Source: Trichaptum fuscoviolaceum (lineage: Eukaryota > Basidiomycota > Agaricomycetes > Hymenochaetales > Trichaptaceae). Taken from it: 64,000 nucleotides of DNA. The stretch lies in assembly GCA_910574455.1 (NCBI GenBank), contig CAJSYZ010000009.1, forward strand, positions 2,373,040 to 2,437,039, in the 5' to 3' direction. A program made the position numbers and the translations under genes. This document shows, one piece after another, positions 49,293-60,276 of this stretch (position 1 is its first letter; every line of letters begins with the position of its first letter). The notes below the pieces were generated by a model that was not told the DNA's origin, did no database searches, and saw only the letters and a program-made list of their open reading frames with translations.

Positions 49293-51917
49293 ATGGGCAA
49301 GAAGGCAACAAAAGCCTCGCGCAAGTATGCTGCAAGTGGGCAGCTCAAGAAAGAGATACAAGCGCGAAAGAAGCATCAACAGTATAAACGCACCATCGAG
49401 AGACGGAAAGGTGGAAAGTCGAAATCCAAAGGAAACGGAGATGAGAAGGAAAATGAGGGAGCGGGAAAGCGGGAGAGGAAGGGCAGTGAATCTGGAGATG
49501 ATGGAAGTGAGGACGATGAAGAAATGTCTGATGAGGAGAGTGGAAAGTGCGTATCGGATTGCTTTGGGGTGAAAGCGGGGTTTTTACTGAATTATGTCGG
49601 AACAGATTGAAGGGAATGAGCGTCAATGATTTCCTTAAGGGAGGCTTCATGGATGGCGATTCAGAAGTGAGAGCTTCATTCTTAACATTGCATGTCCGAA
49701 CTTACAGGTCGTGCAGGGGGGCGGGGAAGACGAGGAGGAAGGAGATGATGAAGATGAAGACGAAGGAGATGATGCAGCATCCTTTGCTTCGGTTGACGAC
49801 CTTGAAGACGAAAATGAGGCGGCCTCTCATAAGATGGAGCTTAAGAAGCTCGCTGAACAAGACCCAGAGTTCTTCAAGTATTTACAAGAGAATGACAAGG
49901 AGCTCCTGGACTTCGATATGGATGATGATGACGATGAGGAAGGTATAGACGTGGAAGAAGACGTTATGGACGACGACGGAGAAGAAGAGTCGAAGGCACC
50001 GGTACTGACGAAGGAGATATTGAGGAGATGGCAGAAGGCGATATTAGAAGTGAGTAAGGTTACATGCTGAACTCAAAGGGCGACAAGGCTAATCGCGGTA
50101 TGGTTTGTTAGCATCGCTCATTAAAAGCCTTGAGACGTTTGCTCTTAGCATTTCGCGCGGCAGCCCATATGAATGAAGATATTGAAGACCTTGCCTGGAC
50201 AATCGATAGTCCTTCGGTCTACGAAAAGCTTGTCTCAACTGCACTTCGTTATACCCCGGTGGTGCTCGACCATCACGTTCCCTACAAGACGCTGTCGGAT
50301 GGTAGATTGTGAGATAAGATGCTTCATACTTGCTCCTATTTGCCCTAATTTCTTCTTCTTCTGATTAGCAAAGCGCCGGCACAGACGCCTAAACTCAAAA
50401 CGCTACAAAAACTGGTCTTATCATACTTCTATAACATCCTCCACCTCATTGATGGGCTATCGGACGAGAACACCCTCCTCCTCGCAATCAATGAGAGCTC
50501 AAAGATTGTCCCGTATATTGTCAGCAGTCGGAAAGCAGTCAAAATGTATATAAAGGTATGCATGTGTTACATGTCCCTGGAAGTTATAGTCTCGATCTCA
50601 TATGGCTTCTAGACTTCATTAAAGCTATGGTCCACGGCCACCGACGATGTTCGGATAGCTGCCTTCCTGAGTATCCGAAAGATGACAGCTGCGAGTGACG
50701 AGGGAATCAAGGATCTGGTTCTGAAGGTTCGTGGCTATCTTCCTTCTGGTCATATGGAAATGTTGACAGTCTCTATCGGTTGTAGAGCACGTACCTCACA
50801 TTGCTCCGAAATGCCAAAAACACCACACCTCATACCTTGCCATCTATCAATCTGATGAAGAACTCTGCATCAGAGCTGTTCTGTGCAGATCACGCAGCCT
50901 CCTATCAGCACGCATTTGGATACATTCGACAGCTAGCTATTCATCTAAGGAACAGTATGAAAGTCAAGACGAAGGTCAGTTTTTTTCTTGATTCTGGACT
51001 TCGATGCTAAACCTCTACAGGACGCTTTCAAACAAGTATACAATTGGCAATACGTCCATTGCGTGGACTTTTGGTGTATCGTCCTCGCACGAGCTTGTGA
51101 TTCGCAAGCAGAGCTTCAGCGTGGCCAAGAGAGTGAACTGAAAGTCCTGATCTACCCCCTCACGCAGGTCGCTCTGGGTGCCATAAAGTACGTGTTCGAC
51201 CATTTCATGTTCACTTGCTATCATCTGATCATTAGCTAGGCTAATCTCAAGCTCGCGATCTTATCCTTTCCACCTAAACCTCATCCGCTCCCTCGTTCAC
51301 CTTGTTCGTCACTCGGGAACTTTCATTCCCCTAACGCCCTATCTCTTGCCAATCATTTCCTCCACTCTCTCGCCTTCTTCGCGGCCCAAGTCAGCTACTC
51401 TCCGGCCATTAGACCTGGAAACCAATATTCGTGCACCAGCGCAATATCAGCGCACTCGTATCTACTACGATACCGTTCTGGAAGAAGCGGTGTATCTTCT
51501 TGCCGAATGGCTCGCAACTCCCCAAACACAGGGCAGCGTCGCGTTCCCTGAGCTGGTTGTAGGACTAACAGTGACGTTGAAGAAGAGCGTCAAACATGCA
51601 TCAGGAGGGAAGGAAGCGGGTACCGTGAAAGGGCTACTGGAGCGGGTTGAGGAAGGGAGCCGGTGGATCGCCGAGCGAAGGAAGGCTGTGACCTTTGCAC
51701 CGAAAAACTTAGATGAACTGCATAGGTGGGAACGAGCCATCAACCTGGAGGAAACACCTATGGGCAAGTATGTCAAAATGCAGAGGAAGGTGCGCGAGAA
51801 GCGGAGAAAACTAGTTGAGAAGGTATGCCATACTTCTCTTTACCATTCGGCGATAGTGTTTTAATGAAACTTATTTTCTAGGCGCGAGAAGGAAAAGATG
51901 AGTATCTGGAGGAGTGA
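49293..51917 (+). CDS. NOC2: Nucleolar complex protein 2 (Noc2), 60S ribosome biogenesis
   Basis: Noc2 pairs with Noc1 and then Noc3 and escorts 66S pre-ribosomes from nucleolus to nucleoplasm. Ten exons, 49293-49546, 49606-49666, 49708-50049, 50112-50308, 50369-50555, 50613-50726, 50786-50974, 51021-51187, 51240-51822 and 51882-51917, give 709 aa. The N-terminus is basic (MGKKATKASRKYAASGQLKK) and then strongly acidic. The conserved MSVNDFLKGGFM block precedes the Noc2 domain in the second half. That domain includes LKTLQKLVLSYFYNILHL, YNWQYVHCVDFWCIVLA, IYPLTQVALGAIKLI and YQRTRIYYDTVLEEAVYLLA. Exon 3 may start at 49708 or at 49717, because two in-frame acceptors lie 9 bp apart and differ by three residues. 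Confidence 0.92.
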
Positions 51918-52097
51918 GGTAAAGTTATTGTTATAATGCCATTTGTTGTATTACATTATTATCGCATGCAAATACTTGGTAATTTAAGTAAAACTAAAAT
52001 GGTGTAACTCTAAGAGCAAAAGCTGTCAATGTTTAATCGAATGGTACATCAACTTGCCCAAAGCACACCTCTATGTTCTCTCTACCACTAAACGTCT

Positions 52098-52467
52098 CTA
52101 CCAAATTTCAAAGAATCTTTTCCACCAAGGTCTGCCGATACCCTGCGCACTCTTCTCGAATCCTTCCGCCACTTGCGAGTAATGTAACGGTCTCGACGGC
52201 GGCTTGAGCATCTTTTCTGACAAGGGATACTATGAGGTACAAATATGTTCAGCCTTAGGGACCAAAAAACCATAGCTACACTTAGCTCACTTTCTTCGAC
52301 AGCTCGTTATTCCGAAGCGCTTGTACGGCTCGAACGGCGTTCGGCGTGAGCTTTGGGTGCGAGGATAGAGACAAGAAAAAGTTCTGCAGTTGCATGTTAG
52401 GTCTGAACGGGTCTTGTGGCCATGACTGCGCAATCGACTTGAGCTGTTTCGCAAGCTGCGAAGCCAT
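52098..52467 (-). CDS. Cbp6/UQCC2-like mitochondrial complex III assembly factor
   Basis: Two exons, 52291-52467 and 52098-52229, separated by a 61-bp intron, give 102 aa. The C-terminal block KKYPLSEKMLKPPSRPLHYS followed by EGFEKSAQGIGRPWWKRFF resembles the end of yeast Cbp6 (Tyr-rich, KP...YY, then a basic tail). Cbp6 binds the mitochondrial ribosome and promotes cytochrome b synthesis and complex III assembly. The N-terminal helix (QLAKQLKSIAQSWPQDPFRP) also fits the UQCC2/Cbp6 pattern (W-P-D). No classical presequence is evident. The match is by remembered family pattern, so the name is provisional, but the gene structure is firm. Confidence 0.65.
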
Positions 52468-52936
52468 TTTGAAGTAGCACGATAGGGCGTAAGGAACAGC
52501 AGAGCTCTGCTCAGTGCTCAGTGCTCACTGGCAGGCTACATGATTATCTCATTCAAGTTTGGTAGATGTGTCTCACGCTACAACTTGAACTTGAAGCCCT
52601 TGCACTAAGCACTTACTGGCAGGGCCTCAGACTGACACTGGCACCTGAAGGACGGTCTGAACTTCTGAAGTGGAAAATTGAACATACTCAGTCGAGCAAA
52701 GAGTGTAGAAGAAGCGAGTATGGCAAGTAAAGAGCGCAAGACAAACAACGAGCAGCCGACGCAACTTGAATTCTGCCGATGACGCAAGCGCGTATTCAGT
52801 AACAACTTCAACATGAAATGACCACAGGATTCAGCATCGTATCCAATCTGCTTCATAGCTTCAGCTTTGTTTCTCAGAAAAAATCTAGTTCGGGTGATCT
52901 TCAAAAAGACAAACTTGTCTCTTCATATTGCCCAGA

Positions 52937-53494
52937 ATGTTCAAAAGTTTTCTTCGGAGTAAGGTATGTAGTACACCGCACTCTTCTGCATAGTCTCGAC
53001 TAACCTCAACCTGCAGCCAATTGTCTCCATTTTGTAAGCTCTATCGAAAGGTGACAGAAGGGTATTAGCAATTGGCTGACATGTGTATATGTCAAAGTCA
53101 CAACCCATCGTCGACGCAGTCGAGGCGAGCGTTAGATCTATTACGCTCTTCTTTGACTTCCACATATCCTCCAGAGCAACCAGGTGCTGGACCGCTCGAA
53201 TTCGATCTTGAGGTTGTTGAATCGACACCAACACCGGATCAAATCAATACTATCCTCTCATATCTTCCAACACGGTCCTCCATCTCCTCCACTTTCATCT
53301 CCGCCCACCCATCAAGTGCAGGGGAGGGCAGTCAAGTCACATCGAAGACGCTAGCGGAGCTGGCGAAGAAAAACCCGTCTTTACTCAAGTGGCCTATAGT
53401 TGTGGACTGGTTGAATGGACGGGCGAGTGTGGGAGATGTGGATGGCGTCCGGCAGATGCTTGAAGCTATTCGGAAGGAGAGAGATGGGGAATGA
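52937..53494 (+). CDS. Fmp46/DUF1687-like mitochondrial redox protein
   Basis: Three exons, 52937-52963, 53017-53033 and 53098-53494, give 146 aa. The two tiny first exons join to MFKSFLRSKPIVSIF and then HNPSSTQSRRALDLLRSSL, the thioredoxin/ArsC-like opening expected in this family. It is followed by FDLEVVESTPTPDQINTILSYL and a C-terminal KWPIVVDWLNGRA that matches the conserved P-I-V-V-D-W block. Family members in yeast are mitochondrial and presumed redox-active. Here the usual ArsC-type cysteine position reads PSSTQS, so a cysteine-based reaction is doubtful. The second intron has a clear CTGAC branch site. Confidence 0.7.
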
Positions 53495-54594
53495 AGGTGC
53501 GAGTCTTCCACCGTTTCTCAGTCATTCAGTCTTCTTAATTGCTGATGGCCAACCTACAGTGTTCATCTCTGCTGAAAAATGGATGGCACCTCAAGACGGT
53601 GAATACTAAGGCTATCACTGATTCTGAAAGTGTGTCCTTTCTATTGTATCATTAAACACTCAAATACAATCCCACGTCATTAAATGGTAGTTCATTCTCC
53701 GTCTGTCTCTCTTTTCCTCTCTTGGAGTCGGTACGCCGCCATCGAAGCAAACGGACTACATCGATGGCCTAGGTCCCGCCGAAAAAGGGACTCCTCACTG
53801 TTCATTGTGTCGGGCATTTTCCTCCTCCCACAATGTTCCCGGCAATCCTGCTTAAGGTCTAGATGCACCCACGTTTTGTGATTCTGGAATCCTGCCCTGG
53901 TACTTAGAATCTCGCTGACCATATTTGATTAATTCTTGCAGATTGATGCGCCGTCGAAAGCCTAACGATGAATTTGAGTCCGCTAAGGCCGAGGCATTGG
54001 CGTGTAACGCTTGTTTGGCCAAGTTCCTGGTGGCTTTAATGACCACAGGAATCGCATCTTCGCGAGTCTCGATTTTGTTCCACCATACCGCCCAACCCTC
54101 GCTTAACGATGATTGCCTCAAATATGTTCACTGTCGACTGTACTGCGTGAGCGTTGTGATACTTGGGTAGCGAAGAACAAGCGCACGTTTCTTACCTGCA
54201 GGCTTTTCTCATCCTTGTTATTTTTGGCGCACTGGCGTTCAACTGCCCCCGCTTGTCTCTACATTAACTTCTGGAACCATACCATGAGGTTTCCGGAGCG
54301 TTGGGAGTCTCGCACAGCGTTCAAAAGACGGATCCTGTTCTCCAGCCATCTCCACCATGTTGACTTATCGCTCCTGTGCCTTGTTTCTCCCGCGGTAATG
54401 GTGTGCGACTCGCGGTGTCTTTCCTGACGTTGAGCATACGGTCAACTTGAAGAGAAGGGATACTTAGAGACTTGAAATTCCTTCGAACCATACCACTGTG
54501 ATGTACATACTACGCTCCTGTCCGGAGGCTGTTCAAGGGCGAGAAAGAAGCTACCCCTGGTGCCCTGCGCTCGGAAGGAGACAAGAGAAGAATG
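53495..54594. other. Interval with a coding-like minus-strand stretch
   Basis: On the minus strand from about 54440 to 53850, two open blocks look like protein. One is Arg/His-rich and contains KSTWWRWLENRIRLL and SQRSGNLMVWFQKL. The other contains AVWWNKIETREDAIPVVIKA and SLGFRRRINLQEL. Possible introns could join them, but I could not settle donors, start or stop. This may be an unknown gene or a decayed one. No family is recognised. Confidence 0.3.
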
Positions 54595-55153
54595 CAGTTT
54601 CTTCTACTGGGTACGAAAGTCTGGCGTTGGGATGAAGGCAGATCAAATGTGGAAGGGTCTGCTCGTGCCATCGGCTTCACATTGAAAATATTCAAGTATC
54701 CTACCGGTGCGTCCTTTGCTAATTATCCCATCGCTCTTATCCACGGTTTCCTCCGTGATTAAGCGACAAAGGATGGACCCGTTCTGGGACCCGTTTTAAT
54801 GAAGGCGCCACCGTTAATAATTATCGAATGTTTCGTCAATGATGAACATGAGCTCCAGAAGTTCGAAGCGATCATTAACAGCACTACATTGAAAATCCAC
54901 GGTATGGTCGCTTCGTGTCGTGCATGCCTTTGAGGTTCTCAGCCTGTGAAGGACAGAGGAAAACAAGGCATCACTGACAATCATTCAGTGCATTTCTTGT
55001 ATCGAAGTCCTCCTCGGTGAGTCGATTTCCAGTGAGTTGTAAGCGCCCATGTATGATCAGCGCAGTCCCATGACCGTGACGGTACTTAGTTTGATTCTGA
55101 TCACGATTTTCAGAACTAACTTGCGTACTAGGCTGTACGAGTGGACACCATGA
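54595..55153 (+). CDS. Possible small gene of unknown function
   Basis: Four putative exons, 54595-54706, 54764-54901, 54989-55016 and 55090-55153, join in phase to a 113-residue product. The introns have good donors (GTGCGT, GTATGG, GTGAGT), and the second has a CTGAC branch-like site. The longest block reads GPVLMKAPPLIIIECFVND then HELQKFEAIINS. No domain or signal is recognised. The total length is a multiple of three, but four small exons can fit by chance. It is head-to-head with the coding-like minus-strand region to its left. Confidence 0.3.
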
Positions 55154-56087
55154 GTGCTAAAGCATTATTTCTTCTCTACCTTACATGACCGTGACTTTGC
55201 ATTCAATCCCGTTATCTTGTGCAGTAGACGGTGCATCGGGTGGCATAGTTGCATATACATATGTTTCTTGGACAACTCTTACTCTTAGTTCTATGACTTT
55301 GTCCAGCTTGAATAGACTCTATACTTGATGATGCCGACGGTGCGTAATGCCACCGACGAGCGTTGAGCAGCAGTGAACTTTGAGTGGTAAGTACATGGAG
55401 CACAAGCCGCCTAAGTGCAGAGATCCTGGGAGCCTCTAAGCTCAGGGTAACCTTGTTACCGACTTCTTGTGGGGTGTGAAGCCATTATCCTGAGAATTCA
55501 ACATTTCAGCGAATAGAAATGCAAAGCTCTAAAGAAAACCATGATCAAACTTGGCATTAGATAAGGATGTATGTCAAGTATCGATGAGTTTAATTGACTT
55601 AAGAGCTCGTCGGTATTGCAGAATTGCCGCTGACGAATCCAATGGTACCAATCCTGTTCAGTGCTTCTTCCACAAGTGCATTCACGGCTCCTAATCCTAT
55701 TGCACAAAGGAACTACCTAGAGCTGTTACTCGTTTCTTTAGGTCCCCTGGATAGAAATAGTATATGGCGAACCCGATAAAAGCTTGGGGACGAGTCGGGT
55801 CGAAAGTAGAGGTCAGACTTGAAAAACCTCGGAACGAGAGTAAACATGCGGCAGTGGTTCAAGTTGATAGCCATCGTAATCCAAAAGAACTTGAAAAATG
55901 ACTCCGAGTCGGGGACCGGTTCAGATTCAAATGCTTTCCTGCGAAATCTCGCGTCCTTCGCGGGAACAGAGATGCCGCTGAATTGGACATGCAAGCTAAG
56001 AGAAAGCAACTTCTCACAGCTGAAACCTTCGTAACGACTGTCGAATAGCAAGTGATACGATCAAACGGATGTGAAAGGAGCTTCAGT
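55154..56087. other. Interval without a recognised gene
   Basis: About 0.9 kb upstream of the VPS36 3' end. Only short frames without recognisable features are seen. Confidence 0.4.
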
Positions 56088-59000
56088 TTATTCTGATTGG
56101 CCATCCCAGGCATATCCAATAAACGCATTAGCCCACCATCGAACTTCAATACCCAGTCCATCTCTGCCGTTGAAACCCGTCATGGGATCCTCGCGGCAGA
56201 TGTCACCCGCATCCTCCGCCTCTTTGACAAGTTCGTCCACAAGTCCGACACTCAGACCTTCTTCACCGGCAACTTGCGTGGTCGTACGCGGGCCGTTCTC
56301 GAATATGTAGGAGAGAAGCCGACTTGAAAATGACGCAGAGGAGTACGCCGGGGTGTGTAAGACTCGAAGACCTGATGCAAGTGTCCGAGTATGTATTGGG
56401 GGGTGAGTGTGTCGGGGTAGGTATGGAAGACTTTTCAATGTCAGTTCAGGGGAGATCAAAGCTATCCCTCTTGCACGATTCCACCCTCCCCAAACCTCGT
56501 CAAGGCCAATAATTCCTCTCCGTTTCATCATACCAACCTTCTCGCCTCCATCATCGCCTTCCAGAACACCTGCAAGTTCGAGAGCAAGCTGCTCAGCATA
56601 CTTCTTTTCATCACTGCTCATATCGGCAGTAATAGCTGTGTTCTTCATGTTCAGGCCTAACTGCGCAAGTGACGAGCGCACAAAGGTCGCTTCTTCAGGC
56701 TCTAACTGCACGCCAGATGCCGATGGATTCCGAGAGGCTGCCGTGAGTTGCTCATTTAGGCCCTTCGCGAGCCGGACCATCTCTTGTGCTTTGGACATGA
56801 GGGCCTCCAGATCTTCAAAGGCGTTTGACATGCCTTGCTCGGCGTATGCAGCATTAGTGTCTATATTCTGTAATATACCACCTGAAATAGTTATTAGATG
56901 AATAGGGATTGAGATATACATAGACATCACAGTACTCACTGATGCCGGAAAGTCCTGAGTTCCCTCCTACAGGAGAAGTGGTAGTTTGCCATCGCGTTAC
57001 GTCTCGTGCCTGTCAAGATGTTCGTTTGCACTTCTAACTATATTATTTTAATTTGCTCACCTCCCATACTTTCTGTTGTAAGGCTGTCTTCAGAGTGGCA
57101 TAGAACGACTTATCTCCGCCTTTCCGGAAACTCAAGCGTATGTATCGTTCTCGTTCATCAACATAGCTCGAAGCAGTGTCGCTTGCGTCCGGAGAGGCCG
57201 GCCTCGAAGAAGGAGCAGATTTAGACGTATAATGAGGCTGAGAAATCGAATCTTGAGTTGTTCCACTGGTCTTTAAGTTCGATCCACATATTTCGCATTC
57301 CTTTAAAGATGGGTGGTTGAGAAAGGTGCATGCCGGACAGGCGATGGAGCTCAAACGCTTCTTTTTCTTCCCCACAGCGTCATCCTTAGCAGAGGGTGAA
57401 GGCGGTGTAGCAGTAATAGCGGGCGATGACGATAGAGACCATGATGCAGGTGTATTTATGTTTGACGAAGGTAGAGAGCGAGAATACGCGTGTGTGATGG
57501 TCCTTGTGTGACTCGAGTTTGAGCTTGAGCGAGAAGGCGTAATTGGGATTGGTGAAACCAATTCGGTGGCGGGGGTGGATATCACTGGCTTAGGGGTCGA
57601 CGACGAAGACGGCATTGGTGAGGCTGTGGATGACACGGAGCGAGGCATTCCACACAAACCGCATGCACTCCGTGCCGCAGGAGAAAGGCCTGGGGGGTTA
57701 CGAAATCCGCATATTTCGCACTCCCAGACATCGAAAGCGCCAGCATCGGCTGCTTCAAGCACTTCAGTTGATCCTATCCTCGAGTTTGGATTTGAGACTG
57801 CGGACGTGTTTGTGTTTTCCCCCACTTGAATTACAGGAGTACTTCTGCTACTGGGTCCAGGATCTTCACTCGCTCTTCGTAAATCGTCTTCGAGTGGCTT
57901 CAGATGCAAGGTCACTTTCGGGGAGCTCTTCCAGAATCCTGCATAGCTCTCCGTATGTGAGACGTGACTTAAGTCGAGTGCTAGGGATGCTCCTCTTTCT
58001 TGAGTAGGTAAGGGGGCTAAAACCGGAGATGATGACTGTGCGCCAGCTACGAAGAACAGGCGATGAGATGTGACATGGATACATCCGGATTGGTGTAGTT
58101 CAGATTTCTTTGGACTGAGCAAATCAAAAGGTCAGCGAGGCTCTGCATATGGAATAAACATTAAACAACAACAGAAACGATATATGTAAATAATTGATTA
58201 GAAAGAAAAAAAACTGCTGACTACCGTAATGATCGCCCTTTCAGTACTAATAGGCAGCAGGCGGTAGCTTGAGCAGAGATAGTATCTGTAATCTGTTGCC
58301 GGCAACGAAGGACTCATCAATGATAAGATAGTCGAATTGACAACATCTACCCCATGTGCAAAAGACTTCGGCGATATCATCCACGAGCGATTAGTCAAGC
58401 GACTTGCCAGTGGCTATTAAAGATAGGAAGCTGGAGAATCAAGCGTGTTGGGCTTGGCATTTGTGGGGCGATCACCCTCATCCCAAATCAAGCTTAAAAG
58501 GAATACGCAATGATGGTGGCACATCCTTTAGCGAGAGCACTTCTGAATTCATTGCAGAGCCTTCATATGATGAGAGATGGTGAATTCTCGCTGGAGGTCC
58601 GGAGTCCCATGTCGACTTGTGCCTCAAACTTCGTGTCCCAGTCAACTGATAACCCTGATGAAAAGATGTATGATGGAAGAATATAACAGAGGAAGCGTGT
58701 AGCCAATCGTAAATGAAATGATTGGTTATCGACTCCCGGACGGTGTTTAAGTGTGCGCGAGGTATGCTGTGGTTTGACCCTGCCAGCGTGAGCTCGGACC
58801 CGCCGGCGAGGCGTTGGTGTGAGAGGTCAATAGACAAGATATTGACATCTTGCAACACACGGACAAAGCACGGATCCGGGCCAATCTTAAGTGGTGATAA
58901 CAATTGCCAGCTCATCGCATGGATTGGTCGAAGAATAATGACTTTAAGACTATTGCTCGCCGTTTGAATTACGGCCGGGTCAATTATAGCCGTAAGATAT

Positions 59001-59251
59001 GTTGGCGAGCCCTATTTAGGAAGATGCCCTTTTAGGAAAGTCAAAAGGTGAATGAAATAGAATGATAACAAAAACAATCAACCTCCTTGAATATAGAGAG
59101 AATTGCTCGATAAAAATGAGAGAAGTAATGCGCACCCGTCATAGAGTCCGACGGCTTCTTGACTAGCCAAGATCCATTCGTCGTCGTATAGAAGGGCAGT
59201 CAACGGAATGGTTCCATCAATTGGGCGACCGTATCGTGTGAGAGCTGACAT
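56088..59251 (-). CDS. VPS36: Vps36, ESCRT-II subunit
   Basis: Endosomal ESCRT-II component that binds ubiquitin and phosphoinositides and helps sort cargo into multivesicular bodies. Four exons, 59136-59251, 57061-58114, 56940-57009 and 56088-56881, give 677 aa in phase. The N-terminal GLUE half reads MSALTRYGRPIDGTIPLTAL, QEAVGLYDG, SGCIHVTSHRLFF and ALDLSHVSHTESYAGFW. Two NZF-type zinc fingers are inserted at about 169-200 (WECEICGF...CGLCGMPRS) and 297-325 (IACPACTFLNHPSLKECEICG). The GLUE domain then resumes (YIRLSFRKGGDKSFYATLKT). This split layout matches yeast Vps36. The C-terminal winged-helix part includes RGIALISPELTLKSLPYL and LLSYIFENGPRTT. Intron 1 is about 1021 bp and contains an open frame. 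The other introns are 51 and 58 bp. Confidence 0.9.
58478..58960 (-). other. Coding-like open stretch inside VPS36 intron 1
   Basis: Within the 1 kb first intron, on the same strand, a frame is open for roughly 160 codons. It reads like protein (SPTYLTAIIDPAVIQTASNS, VNILSIDLSHQRLAGGSEL), with an internal ATG giving a 145-residue product. I recognise no domain. It could be a nested gene, an inserted gene fragment or chance. Its presence would explain the length of the intron. Confidence 0.4.
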
Positions 59252-60276
59252 TAAGAGTACGTTGAAGCTGATAGACTAAGAGACGCAGCGCGAAGCGAAG
59301 AAGAGGTGCGGTGTATATGCCAAAGAAAAGACTTGGACAAGTCTTGAGGTACAATTTAGAGATTACAAGCCGGATTTCGAACGCAATTCACAGCAGCCGT
59401 ATCGAACGGAGAAGCGATATTCTTGGATATAGAATGCTCACACAGCTCCCTACGCTGTGTAGCGACGAGCTCGCGATTGGAGAGTACAGCAGCTGCGGTG
59501 GGTAATGCGTGTTGGTATCAAGACAAATTCGGGCGGGTGTACCTGTTAAGTGCAGGCAGCGTGTGTGCGGTTGTTTGGGCGTGAGACTCATCGAACCTCG
59601 CCTGTAAATCTTCATCCTTCAATAGGCTGCACTTAATTACCTCTTCATCAAGTTTTAGATGGATCTACTGCTTCCGACTCCATAATAATCCCACATCAGA
59701 TCCAGTACCTGTGGCTTGGGCATGCGAAACAAACCATACGAGGTATCTACTCTTCAATGTGGAAGAGGGGATAGACGCTGCACGACCTTGAAGCATACTT
59801 GTCTGCGTGGTTCTGGAACACTGGCGACTTGACAGAGTTTCTGGGTCGTTGCTGTTTATCTGCGGGTTATATCTCAAAGGGAGACTTTCTTAAGCGTGAG
59901 CCCGAATTATCGAGTTCACGTGTGGAAAGATTATGCGAGAACACTGCGAGAATACTGGCTGAAGGATCTTTAAGCTTGGTTCGGTGTTTCTCAAGGCCTC
60001 CTCCCTCTCCTGTCGAGGTTCTCTCCCTTCCTCCCCCTCTCATCTCCTTTCATCGACCTCTCGTCCCTCTTTTAAGTGAGGTCTCCTATTCATTCATCCA
60101 CGAGCTACGCACTTGTCCAGCAAATTACGTCTGTCAAAGTCTTGGCAAAGTACCTTTACCTCGGAGTGCAGAAAGAAGACTGCTTCTCTTTACACATAGC
60201 ACATCCGAGAGTGGTCAGTCGCTAACATAGTCAGCAGCCGATTACGAGACAGACTGTAAGCCTGCAAATCAGTACC
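59252..60276. promoter_or_regulatory. Divergent intergenic region between VPS36 and the membrane protein gene
   Basis: About 1 kb between two outward-transcribed genes, expected to carry both promoters. The right part (59995-60070) is CT-rich and runs towards the start at 60277. No coding region is recognised. Confidence 0.4.
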
